Origin: Ruminococcaceae bacterium UBA1865
GTDB lineage: Bacteria > Bacillota > Clostridia > Oscillospirales > Acutalibacteraceae
Direction of reading: 5' to 3'
NCBI GenBank assembly: GCA_002338255.1
Contig: DDHX01000048.1
Location: forward strand, 36,906 to 60,636
DNA length: 23,731 nucleotides
Shown: positions 14,702 through 22,015 of the stretch, in pieces
Position numbering within the stretch: the stretch's first letter is position 1
How the letters are laid out: each line of letters begins with the position of its first letter
The notes under the pieces: generated by a model
Database searches by the model: none
Told to the model about the DNA's origin: nothing
What the model saw: only the letters and a program-made list of their open reading frames with translations
Made by a program: the position numbers and the translations under genes

Positions 14702-16360
14702 TTGGATGGTTATATCATCGGAGTAATTGTAGCCACTTTTACACTTATTGCCGTTGTCATGATGGTTCAGTCCATACATTCCCAACAAAAAAAACTGCAA
14801 AGGAAAATTTCAGAACAGTTTGGTCAAGTGCCGGATAACATCGATTTGGAATTTGACAGTATTTCAAGGCCTTGGAAATACTGTACGGATAAGGATGTAT
14901 CCCAAACGATTGACGATATTACATGGAATGACCTCGATATGAACGAAGTGTTCGCCCGTATCAATAACTGTCAATCCTCCCTTGGTGAGGAATACCTGTA
15001 TATCAGTTTGCATATGCACTCAAATGATGAGAAATTAAGTATCCGGGAAGTATTGATGGAATACCTTGAACATGAGCCTGTGCTTCGCCAACAAATACAG
15101 ATTTATTTGCAAAAGGTTGGTAAAAGTAATTACAATGGCTTAATTGAGTTCATTAGCAGTCCAGAAGTATACAGATTAGACCATGATTGGATTTACAAAA
15201 TATTTGCTTTGCTGCCCATTGTTTCCCTCTTACTGTTTCCTCTTAGCTATGCGCTGGGAACAGCTTGCATCATAGGTTCTATTTGCTTTAATATTTTAAT
15301 CAGCTATTTCGCGAAACGTAAAATAGCGCAACAACTTCCCGCTGTGCGCTATTTTTCCGGTGTGCTTTGGTGTTGCCAAAAGATTTGTAAAATGAAAGGC
15401 GAAGGTCTTTCAGAATTACAGCAAAGCATATCAAAGCGGCTATCCGTTTTGCACGGCTTAAACGGCGCTGTTTCAGGATCTATGCAAAATCGGTCTGCTG
15501 TGAGTGATATGGATGTTTTTGCAGAATACGTACGCATGGTAACACTTCATGAAATACTCAATTACAATAAATCGATTCGCCTTATTTCGGCAAACAAGGA
15601 ATCATGCCGTGAAATATGCGAGGAGGTCGCTGAACTGGATGTTGCGATTGCCGTTCTCTCTTTCCGAAAGAGCCTGCCATTTTACAGCAAACCGCATTAT
15701 ATACAGAATATGCAGCTAAATTTACAGGAATTATATCATCCACTATTGCATAATGCGGTTGCGAACAGTGTACTGTTTGCAGGAGACAGCCTCATAACCG
15801 GTTCCAACGCTTCCGGAAAATCCACTTTTATTAAAGCGGTTGCGGTTAACGGTATTTTAGCAATGGCATTGAACACCTGCACAGCGCGGGTGTATCAGGC
15901 TCCTAAGGGGTTAGTCCTTACTTCAATGGCGATGCGAGATAATTTACTTGCCGGTGACAGCTATTTCGTTGCAGAGATTAAGTCGCTAAAACGCGTACTG
16001 GACCGTGTTAAGGTTACGACTTGCTTATGTTTTATTGATGAAATTTTAAAAGGGACCAACACAATAGAACGAATTGCGGCTTCGACGGCAGTTCTGCGGT
16101 ATTTACATCAGCAAAACAGCATTTGTTTGGTTGCTTCGCACGATAGCGAACTTACACAAATATTAAAAAATGAATTTGAAAACTACCATTTCAGTGAACA
16201 AATCACCAATAACGAGATTATTTTTGATTATCTGATTAAACCTGGACCTTCCAAGACCACTAATGCTGTGAAACTACTCGCTTATACAAACTACGATGTA
16301 AAAATTATTCAGGACGCAGAAGCCATGGTGCGAAAATTTGAGGATACAGGAAGCTGGTAA
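14702..16360 (+). CDS. Membrane-anchored MutS-type ATPase
   Basis: About 552 residues. A hydrophobic helix opens the protein (GYIIGVIVATFTLIAVVMMV), and a second membrane region lies at about 165-205 (IFALLPIVSLLLFPLSYALG). The C-terminal half is a MutS domain-V ATPase: Walker A TGSNASGKSTF (about 366-376), SYFVAEIKSL with the mobile-loop pattern, Walker B CLCFIDEILKGTN (about 441-453) and VASHDSEL with the switch histidine. The mismatch-recognition domain and its Phe-x-Glu motif are absent, so it should not repair mismatches in the classical way. An ATG lies upstream at 14672, but AGGAGG at 14687-14692 sits 9 bases before the TTG at 14702, which I take as the start. Similar proteins occur in Firmicutes without known function. 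Role at the membrane is open. Confidence 0.9.
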   Translation: MDGYIIGVIVATFTLIAVVMMVQSIHSQQKKLQRKISEQFGQVPDNIDLEFDSISRPWKYCTDKDVSQTIDDITWNDLDMNEVFARINNCQSSLGEEYLYISLHMHSNDEKLSIREVLMEYLEHEPVLRQQIQIYLQKVGKSNYNGLIEFISSPEVYRLDHDWIYKIFALLPIVSLLLFPLSYALGTACIIGSICFNILISYFAKRKIAQQLPAVRYFSGVLWCCQKICKMKGEGLSELQQSISKRLSVLHGLNGAVSGSMQNRSAVSDMDVFAEYVRMVTLHEILNYNKSIRLISANKESCREICEEVAELDVAIAVLSFRKSLPFYSKPHYIQNMQLNLQELYHPLLHNAVANSVLFAGDSLITGSNASGKSTFIKAVAVNGILAMALNTCTARVYQAPKGLVLTSMAMRDNLLAGDSYFVAEIKSLKRVLDRVKVTTCLCFIDEILKGTNTIERIAASTAVLRYLHQQNSICLVASHDSELTQILKNEFENYHFSEQITNNEIIFDYLIKPGPSKTTNAVKLLAYTNYDVKIIQDAEAMVRKFEDTGSW

Positions 16361-16489
16361 GATAATCGAAATTTTTATGATTCATGATACGTATTTCAGA
16401 TTTGTATCAGAAAAGCAAAATGAGTTTTGCATAATGTTGATGATTACGGTCTGATGGCAATAAAACTAAATTAGAAAGGAATTAATCCA

Positions 16490-17035
16490 ATGATATTGGA
16501 AACAGAAAGACTTATACTCCGTCCATGGAGCGAAAGCGATGCTGAAAGTTTATATGAATTTGCAAAAGATTTACGTGTGGGGCCCATTGCAGGTTGGCCT
16601 GTTCATACCAGTGTAGAAAACAGTCGGCAGATTATCAAAGATGTTCTCTCTGCTGATGAAATATATGCGATTGTTCAAAAAGGAGAAGGAAAAGCAATAG
16701 GAAGTATAGGGCTTATGATCGGAGATAAAAGTAATCTTGACATCGGGTATGATGAAGCAGAAATCGGATACTGGATTGGGGTGCCATACTGGGGAAAAGG
16801 CATGGTGCCTGAAGCAGTAGAAAGACTTATGAAATATGCTTTTGAAAAAATCGGTATTTTGAAAATCTGGTGCGGATATTTTGACGGTAATCAAAAATCA
16901 AAGCGTGTACAGGAAAAGTGTGGATTCAAATATCATCATACGGAATCAAATAAGGAATGGCCGCTTATGCAAGATACCAGAACAGAACACATTACCTGTA
17001 TTACCAAAGAACAATGGCTTGATGAATGGGCATAA
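16490..17035 (+). CDS. GNAT N-acetyltransferase, RimJ/RimL type
   Basis: A 181-residue acetyltransferase. It opens with ILETERLILRPWSESDAESL (strand 1 and helix 1 of the RimJ/RimL subgroup). The acetyl-CoA-binding region is EIGYWIGVPYWGKGMVPEAV, and the late motif GNQKSKRVQEKCGF is typical. RimJ/RimL relatives acetylate protein N-termini, amino groups of small molecules or antibiotics; the substrate cannot be inferred here. The ATG has an AAAGGA RBS 9 bases upstream. It is a single-gene unit, preceded by a small GCAAAA/TTTTGC hairpin at 16415-16430 and followed by a strong hairpin at 17081. Confidence 0.93.
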   Translation: MILETERLILRPWSESDAESLYEFAKDLRVGPIAGWPVHTSVENSRQIIKDVLSADEIYAIVQKGEGKAIGSIGLMIGDKSNLDIGYDEAEIGYWIGVPYWGKGMVPEAVERLMKYAFEKIGILKIWCGYFDGNQKSKRVQEKCGFKYHHTESNKEWPLMQDTRTEHITCITKEQWLDEWA

Positions 17036-17080
17036 TCTAATTATTTATATAATTGACGAAAGTAAATCACATGGCTATGT

Positions 17081-17109
17081 CCCGGTTGCGCTGTAGAAGC
17101 GCAACCGGG
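17081..17109 (+). terminator. Hairpin terminator after the GNAT gene
   Basis: A perfect 11-bp G+C-rich stem, CCCGGTTGCGC and GCGCAACCGGG, with a 7-base loop. It is followed by AGTTTATGTTTT, a weak T-rich tail. It lies 45 bases after the GNAT stop. Confidence 0.75.
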
Positions 17110-17138
17110 AGTTTATGTTTTCTAAAAGTAACATATAC

Positions 17139-17170
17139 CCCATAGGAGTCTTTAGAATTGCTCCTGTGGG
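17139..17170 (+). terminator. Second hairpin in the same gap
   Basis: CCCATAGGAG (17139-17148) pairs with CTCCTGTGGG (17161-17170), ten pairs with one G-T, and ATTTTAT follows. With the hairpin at 17081 it makes a double barrier before the HTH promoter at 17231. Confidence 0.55.
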
Positions 17171-17230
17171 ATTTTATGATATAACAATTGGTTAAAATGA
17201 AAATTCAGCAGCTATAAATGCAATATATAA

Positions 17231-17259
17231 TTGACATAATGCAATGTATGATGTATACT
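17231..17259 (+). promoter_or_regulatory. Near-consensus promoter of the HTH/membrane-protein pair
   Basis: TTGACA at 17231-17236, exactly 17 bases, then TATACT at 17254-17259. Transcription would begin near 17266, giving a leader of about 17 bases that holds little more than the AAAGGGGG RBS. Repeated ATG-TAT motifs in the spacer (ATGTATGATGTATAC) may be where the HTH protein binds, which is inference. Confidence 0.8.
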
Positions 17260-17282
17260 GTGACTATGAAAGGGGGTATTTC

Positions 17283-17483
17283 ATGAAAAACAAAAGAATG
17301 AAAATCGCCCGAATGGAAGTTGATATGAATCAGGAGGATTTGGCAAGAGCCGTGGGCGTTACCCGACAAACTATCGGGCTGATAGAATCCGGCGATTATA
17401 ACCCCACGCTTAACCTTTGTATAGCAATTTGTAAAGAACTTGGCAAAACATTAAATGACTTATTTTGGGAGGAATCGAAATGA
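17283..17483 (+). CDS. Small XRE-family HTH regulator
   Basis: A 66-residue protein that is one Cro/cI HTH: MNQEDLARAVGVTRQTIGLI for helices 2 and 3, then ESGDYNPTLNLCIAICKELG and TLNDLFWEE. It resembles the small YozG-like regulators of Firmicutes. The frame is open upstream to 17244, but AAAGGGGG lies 6 bases before the ATG at 17283. The stop overlaps the next start (ATGA at 17480-17483), so it is translated together with the membrane protein. Such pairs often show autoregulation, consistent with the short leader and strong promoter. Confidence 0.93.
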   Translation: MKNKRMKIARMEVDMNQEDLARAVGVTRQTIGLIESGDYNPTLNLCIAICKELGKTLNDLFWEESK

Positions 17484-17971
17484 AAAAACAAAATTCGCAA
17501 GATGAAAGAGTTGTTGCGCAACGGCGTAAAATAAATAGTGAAGCATATGGCATTTTAATGATTGTGCTTCTTTGTTCAATACTCGTACAGCAGTTCCTAC
17601 TGAAAGCTCCATTTGGGCAGTACGCCGTAGAGTTAATATGTTTCTTCGGAATGTCCCTTTATGTGATAATACGGTACCTAACCTTGGGACTTAACTTATA
17701 CAGCGATGGAAAACGGGCTAAGATTATTACTTTTGTGAACTGTATAGTGACCGGAATTGTAGTAACATCTATTAACGGTGTTTTGAACTATACGCAGTAT
17801 GCAGAAAAATACAACAAAGATGGTATCGGTTATTTTATCGCCGTGTTGGCAGTTACTTTTATCAGCGCAACCGTTTTGGCTTTTGTTGTACTGTCTTGCC
17901 TTAATTATTTAAACAACAAAAAACAGGCAAAAATCAAGAAACAGTTAGACGAAAAAGAACAGGACGAATAA
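17480..17971 (+). CDS. Four-helix membrane protein paired with HTH regulator (DUF6773-like)
   Basis: A 163-residue protein with a charged N-terminus (QDERVVAQRRKINSEA), four predicted membrane helices (about 25-43, 50-68, 82-105 and 118-145) and a lysine/glutamate-rich cytoplasmic tail. It starts at an ATG overlapping the HTH stop by four bases, with GGAGG inside the HTH gene. The pattern of QDER-x-x-x-QRRKI near the start and the HTH partner match what I recall of DUF6773-type proteins, but I cannot confirm the family number. The HTH/membrane-protein layout suggests that the membrane protein controls or is controlled by the regulator. No enzymatic motif is seen. Confidence 0.8.
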   Translation: MKKQNSQDERVVAQRRKINSEAYGILMIVLLCSILVQQFLLKAPFGQYAVELICFFGMSLYVIIRYLTLGLNLYSDGKRAKIITFVNCIVTGIVVTSINGVLNYTQYAEKYNKDGIGYFIAVLAVTFISATVLAFVVLSCLNYLNNKKQAKIKKQLDEKEQDE

Positions 17972-17987
17972 CCGTGCTTTTCTTCGG

Positions 17988-18080
17988 TTAGTGAGCACAT
18001 TGTGTCGTCTCCCCTTCGTTTTGAGCTTTTGATTATGCTTAAGACATATAATGGGGAATACAATCCAATGATTTATAATA
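17988..18080 (+). repeat. Dispersed intergenic repeat, long form
   Basis: Head GTGAGCACATTGTGTCGTC, then TCCCCTTCGTTTTGAGCTT, a variable middle, AATGGGGAATACAATCCAAT and ATTTATAAT. It begins 19 bases after the membrane-protein stop and ends 60 bases before the DUF523 start. The CCCCTT and AATGGGG blocks could pair as an imperfect long-range stem. Confidence 0.7.
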
Positions 18081-18139
18081 TTAAGCATAAGATGTTGCTC
18101 AAATATCGGCTATTTATCTATGTTATGGAGGGCTCTATT

Positions 18140-18556
18140 TTGAAGGTACTTGTTAGTGCATGCATAATGGGTGAAAATTGCAAATATAACGGCAAAAGCA
18201 ACTACAATCCAAGAGTATCCGCATTTTTGGCCAACAGGGAAATTATCATGATTTGCCCGGAAATGCTGGCCGGATTAGGAACTCCGCGAAACTGCGCAGA
18301 AATAGTAAACGGAAAAGTTGTTGATAATAAAGGCAATGATGTTGATGAGGACTTTCGCAATGGCGTTGCTCTTGCACTCGAAAAAATTAAAAACGAGCAG
18401 ATAGATTTTGCCGTTTTGCAGTCGAGAAGTCCAACTTGCGGAGTGCACCAAATATATGACGGCAGTTTTTCCGGTACTCTTGTTCAGGGCCAGGGATTAT
18501 TTGCAAGGGAGCTTATTTGCAAAGGTATTCGGGTGTTTGATTCGGACGAGTTTTAA
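18140..18556 (+). CDS. DUF523 family protein
   Basis: A 138-residue protein of the DUF523 family. Conserved features are VSACIMGENCKYNGKSNYN at the start, ICPEMLAGLGTPRNCAEIV, and LQSRSPTCGVHQIYDGSF with its SPTCG core. The cysteines (about C8, C14, C45, C54, C99) are typical and hint at a metal or redox site; function is not established. The frame is open upstream to 18002 through a repeat copy, but GGAGGG at 18127-18132 sits 7 bases before the TTG at 18140, and TTG gives the family's usual N-terminus. The in-frame ATG at 18125 overlaps the RBS and is unlikely. It is monocistronic. Confidence 0.92.
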   Translation: MKVLVSACIMGENCKYNGKSNYNPRVSAFLANREIIMICPEMLAGLGTPRNCAEIVNGKVVDNKGNDVDEDFRNGVALALEKIKNEQIDFAVLQSRSPTCGVHQIYDGSFSGTLVQGQGLFARELICKGIRVFDSDEF

Positions 18557-18581
18557 AAAGGTGATGTGCGCATTCGGCATT

Positions 18582-18661
18582 TTATGAGCGCAATATGTTG
18601 TCTACCTACACTTTGAGCTGCACATTATGGAGTATACTCCAGTCATCAATATATCACGAGG
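18582..18661 (+). repeat. Dispersed intergenic repeat, variant copy
   Basis: TTATGAGCGCAATATGTTGT, then CTTTGAGCTGCACATTATGG, AGTATACTCCAGTCATCAAT and ATATCACGAGG. It starts 26 bases after the DUF523 stop. Its end supplies a GAGG RBS for the short frame at 18669, as the copy at 21913 runs into GGAGG before a gene. Confidence 0.5.
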
Positions 18662-18668
18662 TATTCAA

Positions 18669-18859
18669 GTGTTAGAAAAAATTAATGTCAAACCAGCCAC
18701 TGCCATTACTCAGGTCGCGTCTTCTCGTATCCTTGTGTTATTAATTCCATTGCTGCGGCAACTACGCAGTCTCTGGTGAATAACGGGCTAAAAAATCCGC
18801 CTATTTTCTACAGTGCGAATGTCGATGGTGGAGATGAGCAGAACTGTAAAATCTTTTAG
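18669..18859 (+). pseudogene. Frameshifted short gene remnant
   Basis: A GTG with GAGG 7 bases upstream opens a 36-codon frame (VLEKINVKPATAITQVASSR and on), which stops at a TGA at about 18777. A second frame continues from about 18730 to the TAG at 18857, reading YPCVINSIAAATTQSLVNNG, then LKNPPIFYSANVDGGDEQNC and KIF. The two halves look like one small protein of about 62 residues broken by a single-base shift at about 18725-18735. The terminator at 18913 fits a former transcription unit. I do not recognise the family. A chance pair of open frames remains possible. Confidence 0.35.
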
Positions 18860-18912
18860 AAATGCAAGGATAGCATTCATTACATCTACTGATTGATTTT
18901 ATTTATAAATCG

Positions 18913-18943
18913 GGACCGTTTCGGCATATCGCCGAGGCGGTCC
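18913..18943 (+). terminator. Intrinsic terminator-like hairpin
   Basis: GGACCGTTTCGGC pairs with GCCGAGGCGGTCC, 13 pairs including two central G-T pairs, around a 5-base loop (ATATC). TTCGTTCATTC follows. It lies 53 bases after the remnant stop. The gap 18860-19121 holds nothing else that I can support. Confidence 0.7.
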
Positions 18944-19121
18944 TTCGTTCATTCATTATGGAGAAATAAGATTGTAATCAATGACCGGCAGTGATAAAAT
19001 AAATTTAGTACTTGTCTAATACCAATTCAAAGTTTAAAAAACTTTTAGAACTCGCATCATGCTTATGACATCCAATGTGAGTATAATCCCCAAATACAGG
19101 TGTATGGAAAGGAGCTTATTT

Positions 19122-19745
19122 ATGAATTTAACTTTTGATGAGATTGAAAAAATAATAGAATTATCAATTGCAGTAATCGGATTGTTACTTGTCGTATTTG
19201 GGTGGTTTATTCCTTATAAACAATCTGTGAAGACTACAAATCGACAGCAAGAATTTGAAAAAAAGTTACTATGCGCTCAATGGGGAAAAAAAATGTTAGA
19301 TAACCAAATTTCAAAATTCTATGGTCCAATTGCTGAGCTTTTACGTGAACAAGACTTAAGGCTAAGGACAATTAAATACCAACTGGGTGAAAATATTATT
19401 TCCCTTTTGGAACAGAAAAAGATTTCTGATTTACCTGACGATAAGCAAAAAATATGGATGCACTTTATTGATACATATAATATACCAATACAAGCAAGGA
19501 TATTAGAAATCATTCAAAATAATCAGCATCTAATATATCAGTCAAAAATCCCCGAATGTTTCAAGCCATATATGCAGTATGTTATAGAATGGGAATTGCT
19601 TGATAATCAAAAAAGAAGTGGCGTTCCAAATTATTATGAATATTATTATTCTCAAAATTACCCAATTGATTTTAATTATTATATGGAAAATACACTAACC
19701 ATTTTGCTGAATAGACAAAAAGAGCTTATGGAAATTTGTTTATAA
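19122..19745 (+). CDS. Hypothetical protein with one N-terminal membrane helix and helical cytoplasmic domain
   Basis: A 207-residue protein. A membrane helix at about 12-32 (LSIAVIGLLLVVFGWFIPY) is followed by a basic, helical domain: QQEFEKKLLCAQWGKKMLDN, ISKFYGPIAELLREQDLRLR and a tail rich in tyrosine and asparagine. The segment with FYGPIAELLRE is a pattern I have met in anonymous bacterial one-helix proteins, but I cannot name a family. The frame is open to 19059, but AAAGGAG lies 7 bases before the ATG at 19122. It is very A+T rich compared with the C69 and OYE genes and sits among gene remnants, so recent transfer is plausible. No enzyme motif is seen. Confidence 0.72.
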   Translation: MNLTFDEIEKIIELSIAVIGLLLVVFGWFIPYKQSVKTTNRQQEFEKKLLCAQWGKKMLDNQISKFYGPIAELLREQDLRLRTIKYQLGENIISLLEQKKISDLPDDKQKIWMHFIDTYNIPIQARILEIIQNNQHLIYQSKIPECFKPYMQYVIEWELLDNQKRSGVPNYYEYYYSQNYPIDFNYYMENTLTILLNRQKELMEICL

Positions 19746-20014
19746 GGTAGCTTATAAACGCTTTAATTTAAGATATAAATTAAAGCGAGTACAATTGAAC
19801 AATCATACATTTTAAATTTGTATTATCCATATTGGAAGGGCTACAATAAACTAGATACTACCCTGATTGTACAACAAAAATCCATGGAATAAACAATTCT
19901 TAAAGACTTGAATGTTAAGCAAGCTAACTTAGACTGTAAGATAGGAAATCTTACGAATACTACTTTAAGTGGTCAGAACAAAACATTACTGCCCTATCCG
20001 CTTTTTCTTAGGTA

Positions 20015-20164
20015 ATGGTGGAATTGCAAAATCAAAATGCATTGCTGGAACATGAAAACAAACTACTACAGCAGGAGAATTTACAGCTAAAGCAAAAGAT
20101 TTCGGAACTCGACGAACAAATGGAACAGGATCCGGAACTTGAAGAGAGCATGGATTTACATTAA
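20015..20164 (+). pseudogene. Short coiled-coil ORF, probably a gene fragment
   Basis: Forty-nine codons from ATG 20015 to TAA 20162, with a regular leucine-rich coiled coil: LQNQNALLEHENKLLQQENL, then LKQKISELDEQMEQDPELEE. No convincing RBS precedes it, and an in-frame TAG stands just upstream. It resembles the coiled-coil linker of a transposase or of a regulator, separated from the rest. The sequence before it (19746-20014) has scattered short open frames (for example YPYWKGYNKLDTTLIVQQKS near 19825) that look like decayed coding DNA, but I cannot identify a source. Confidence 0.35.
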
Positions 20165-20209
20165 CAAAATGTTGGAACGTAATATCCATGTATGGAAAGG
20201 AATTGCAAG

Positions 20210-20713
20210 ATGGAACAAGCTTTCAAGGGGATGACTCCCCAAATTGCTCCCGGCGTTATGATCGTACCGGGTGCACAGGTCATCGGCGATGTGGAACTCA
20301 GGGAAAATGTAAGCGTCTGGTACAATGCCGTGCTGCGTGGAGATATGGCTAAAATTACGGTGGGTAAAAACTCCAATGTGCAGGACAACTCCACGCTCCA
20401 TTGCGAAATAGGAATGGAGCTTGTGGTCGGCGAAAATGTCACCATCGGGCATAACGCCATCCTGCACAGCTGCACGGTTGGAGATGGCTCCCTCATCGGA
20501 ATGGGGGCTATTTTGCTCAATGAATCAACTGTAGGCAAGAACTGCCTTATCGCCGCGGGCGCTCTGCTTACACCGCGAACGGTCATCCCTGACAACAGTA
20601 TGGTTATGGGCAGCCCGGCCAAAGTCAAACGCGAGCTTACTGTCGAAGAAATAGAGGATATTCGAAGTAATGCCGCCGAGTATGTTTCACTCGCGAAAGA
20701 ATATATGGAATAG
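20210..20713 (+). CDS. Gamma-carbonic anhydrase-like hexapeptide-repeat protein
   Basis: A 167-residue left-handed beta-helix protein. Hexapeptide turns run from about residue 12 to 130 (for example VIGDVELRENVSVWYNAVLR, VGKNSNVQDNSTLH, IGHNAILHSCTVGDGSLIGM). The three zinc histidines of gamma-class enzymes correspond to H64, H81 and H86. A C-terminal helix (EEIEDIRSNAAEYVSLAKEY) closes the trimer. The frame is open from 20192, but AAAGGA lies 8 bases before the ATG at 20210. Relatives include YrdA/CaiE-type proteins; carbonic anhydrase activity is possible but not proven for this branch. It is monocistronic and richer in G+C than its flanks. Confidence 0.92.
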   Translation: MEQAFKGMTPQIAPGVMIVPGAQVIGDVELRENVSVWYNAVLRGDMAKITVGKNSNVQDNSTLHCEIGMELVVGENVTIGHNAILHSCTVGDGSLIGMGAILLNESTVGKNCLIAAGALLTPRTVIPDNSMVMGSPAKVKRELTVEEIEDIRSNAAEYVSLAKEYME

Positions 20714-20914
20714 TCATTATATTAACTCTCCATTTTCGGGGCTATTGACTTCTTTAAAACATGAAGTACCAAAGGTAAACTCCAAAAATCCAAAGCAGTA
20801 TTATGTTGTATGCTCTTATTCTCTTATGCCGGAAAACACAGCGTCTATTTTTAATCTATTTAAGACTTATATGGCTACTTCGCATAACATGGGGGTAAAA
20901 TGTGAGACTTTTTT

Positions 20915-21034
20915 ATGGAAACAAAACGGATCAGCTTTTCAAAGTGGAGTAATATCGATTTGAATTTGGCTGCTCAGTTATGGGGAGACGAAGAAGTTAC
21001 CAAGTTCATTTGCGCGACTGGTAAATTTACATAA
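20915..21034 (+). pseudogene. N-terminal remnant of a GNAT acetyltransferase
   Basis: Thirty-nine codons from ATG 20915 to TAA 21032: METKRISFSKWSNIDLNLAA, then QLWGDEEVTKFICATGKFT. This matches the first strand, first helix and following turn of RimJ/RimL-type acetyltransferases, but the acetyl-CoA-binding core is gone. The upstream stretch 20714-20914 has an open frame of about 80 codons that I do not recognise and do not call as a gene. Confidence 0.6.
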
Positions 21035-21092
21035 TGCCTGTTGTATAACGGCTTTTTATCGATTTGCACAATATGATTGGGAGGATAAGCAT

Positions 21093-21917
21093 ATGGGGGA
21101 AAAAGGGCGGTTTTTATCTCAAGGTAATACCGCGGAGATATATGAGTGGGAAACAGATAAAATTTTGAAACTATACCGTCAAGGCTTACCGGAGACTTTA
21201 TGCGAAGATGAGCTTCGTATGACGAAAAACGTATACGAGCTGTTGCATATCGCCCCCAAACCTTTTGAAATCGTTCATATTGGCAATAGAGTCGGTGCAG
21301 TGTATGAACGGATTCAGGGAACAACCATGTTGAAGGAAATGCTATCAAAGCCTTGGACATTTAGTAAATATTCTCGCTTGTTGGCGCAGTGCCATATCAA
21401 TATACAAAAGCCGGTTGAGTTTAAACTGCCGACCGTAAAAGCTAAACTGAAACGGGATATTAAGGCTTCTCCGTTGCTTTCCAATGAGGAGAAGCAGCAA
21501 ATATACCAATATATAGATACTCTTCCTGATGGAAACAAACTTTGCCATTTCGATTTTCATCCAGGTAATATTATGGTTTCAAATGGTCAATACCATGTTA
21601 TTGACTGGATGACAGGATGTAAGGGGGATGGTTTATCCGATATAGCGCGAACGAGTATCATTTTGCGATATAGTGAAATTCCAAGAGCCCCTCGTTTTAT
21701 AAATCTGATTTCAAAAAATGTAATTAATAAAATATATAGAGGTTATCTTAAAGAATACTTAAAAGCGACTGGAGTATCAATAGAAAAAATCAGGGTGTGG
21801 GAAATGCCAATTGCTGCCGCAAGACTGCGTGAGTGGATACCGCAAAGCGAGAAACAAACATTACTGACTTTTGTAAAAAAAAGTATTTCCGTCCTCCCGT
21901 CTAACTCCACAGTTTAA
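21093..21917 (+). CDS. Aminoglycoside phosphotransferase-fold (APH) kinase family protein
   Basis: A 274-residue small-molecule kinase fold. The N-lobe has the nucleotide lysine in KILKLY (K26) and a conserved YERIQGTTMLKEM hinge. The C-lobe has the catalytic loop LCHFDFHPGNIMV (D154, N159), and the metal-binding aspartate in HVIDWMTGCKGDGLSDIART (D171). All catalytic positions are present. The ATG has GGGAGG 8 bases upstream. APH-fold proteins phosphorylate antibiotics, choline, sugars or amino acids; this branch is common in Clostridia and nothing in it marks it as a resistance enzyme, so it should not be called one. The stop overlaps the head of a dispersed repeat. Confidence 0.92.
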   Translation: MGEKGRFLSQGNTAEIYEWETDKILKLYRQGLPETLCEDELRMTKNVYELLHIAPKPFEIVHIGNRVGAVYERIQGTTMLKEMLSKPWTFSKYSRLLAQCHINIQKPVEFKLPTVKAKLKRDIKASPLLSNEEKQQIYQYIDTLPDGNKLCHFDFHPGNIMVSNGQYHVIDWMTGCKGDGLSDIARTSIILRYSEIPRAPRFINLISKNVINKIYRGYLKEYLKATGVSIEKIRVWEMPIAAARLREWIPQSEKQTLLTFVKKSISVLPSNSTV

Positions 21918-22008
21918 GACATTGCGCTGTCTCCCCTTTGTTTTGAACTTCGCAGTTTTTTATGACGTTCAATGGGGGCAAAATCCAATTATTTATATAA
22001 CAGGAGGG
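21913..22008 (+). repeat. Dispersed intergenic repeat, long form reaching the next RBS
   Basis: ACATTGCGCTGTCTCCCC, then TTTGTTTTGAACTTCGCAGT, TTTTTATGACGTTCAATGGG and GGCAAAATCCAATTATTTAT, ending at GGAGGG. It overlaps the APH stop codon, and its final bases form the RBS of the gene at 22016. It is the most complete copy in the window. Confidence 0.7.
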
Positions 22009-22015
22009 TTATATA

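Noticed and set aside
16415..16430. GCAAAA/TTTTGC hairpin before the GNAT gene
   Set aside because: A 6-bp A+T-rich stem is expected by chance in such sequence.
20720..20963. Plus-strand open frame after the gamma-carbonic anhydrase-like gene
   Set aside because: Overlaps the GNAT remnant in another frame, has no RBS and no recognised motif; its start lies inside the preceding gene.
21093..21917. Antibiotic resistance gene (aminoglycoside phosphotransferase)
   Set aside because: Only the general APH kinase fold is seen; no feature ties it to a known resistance enzyme.
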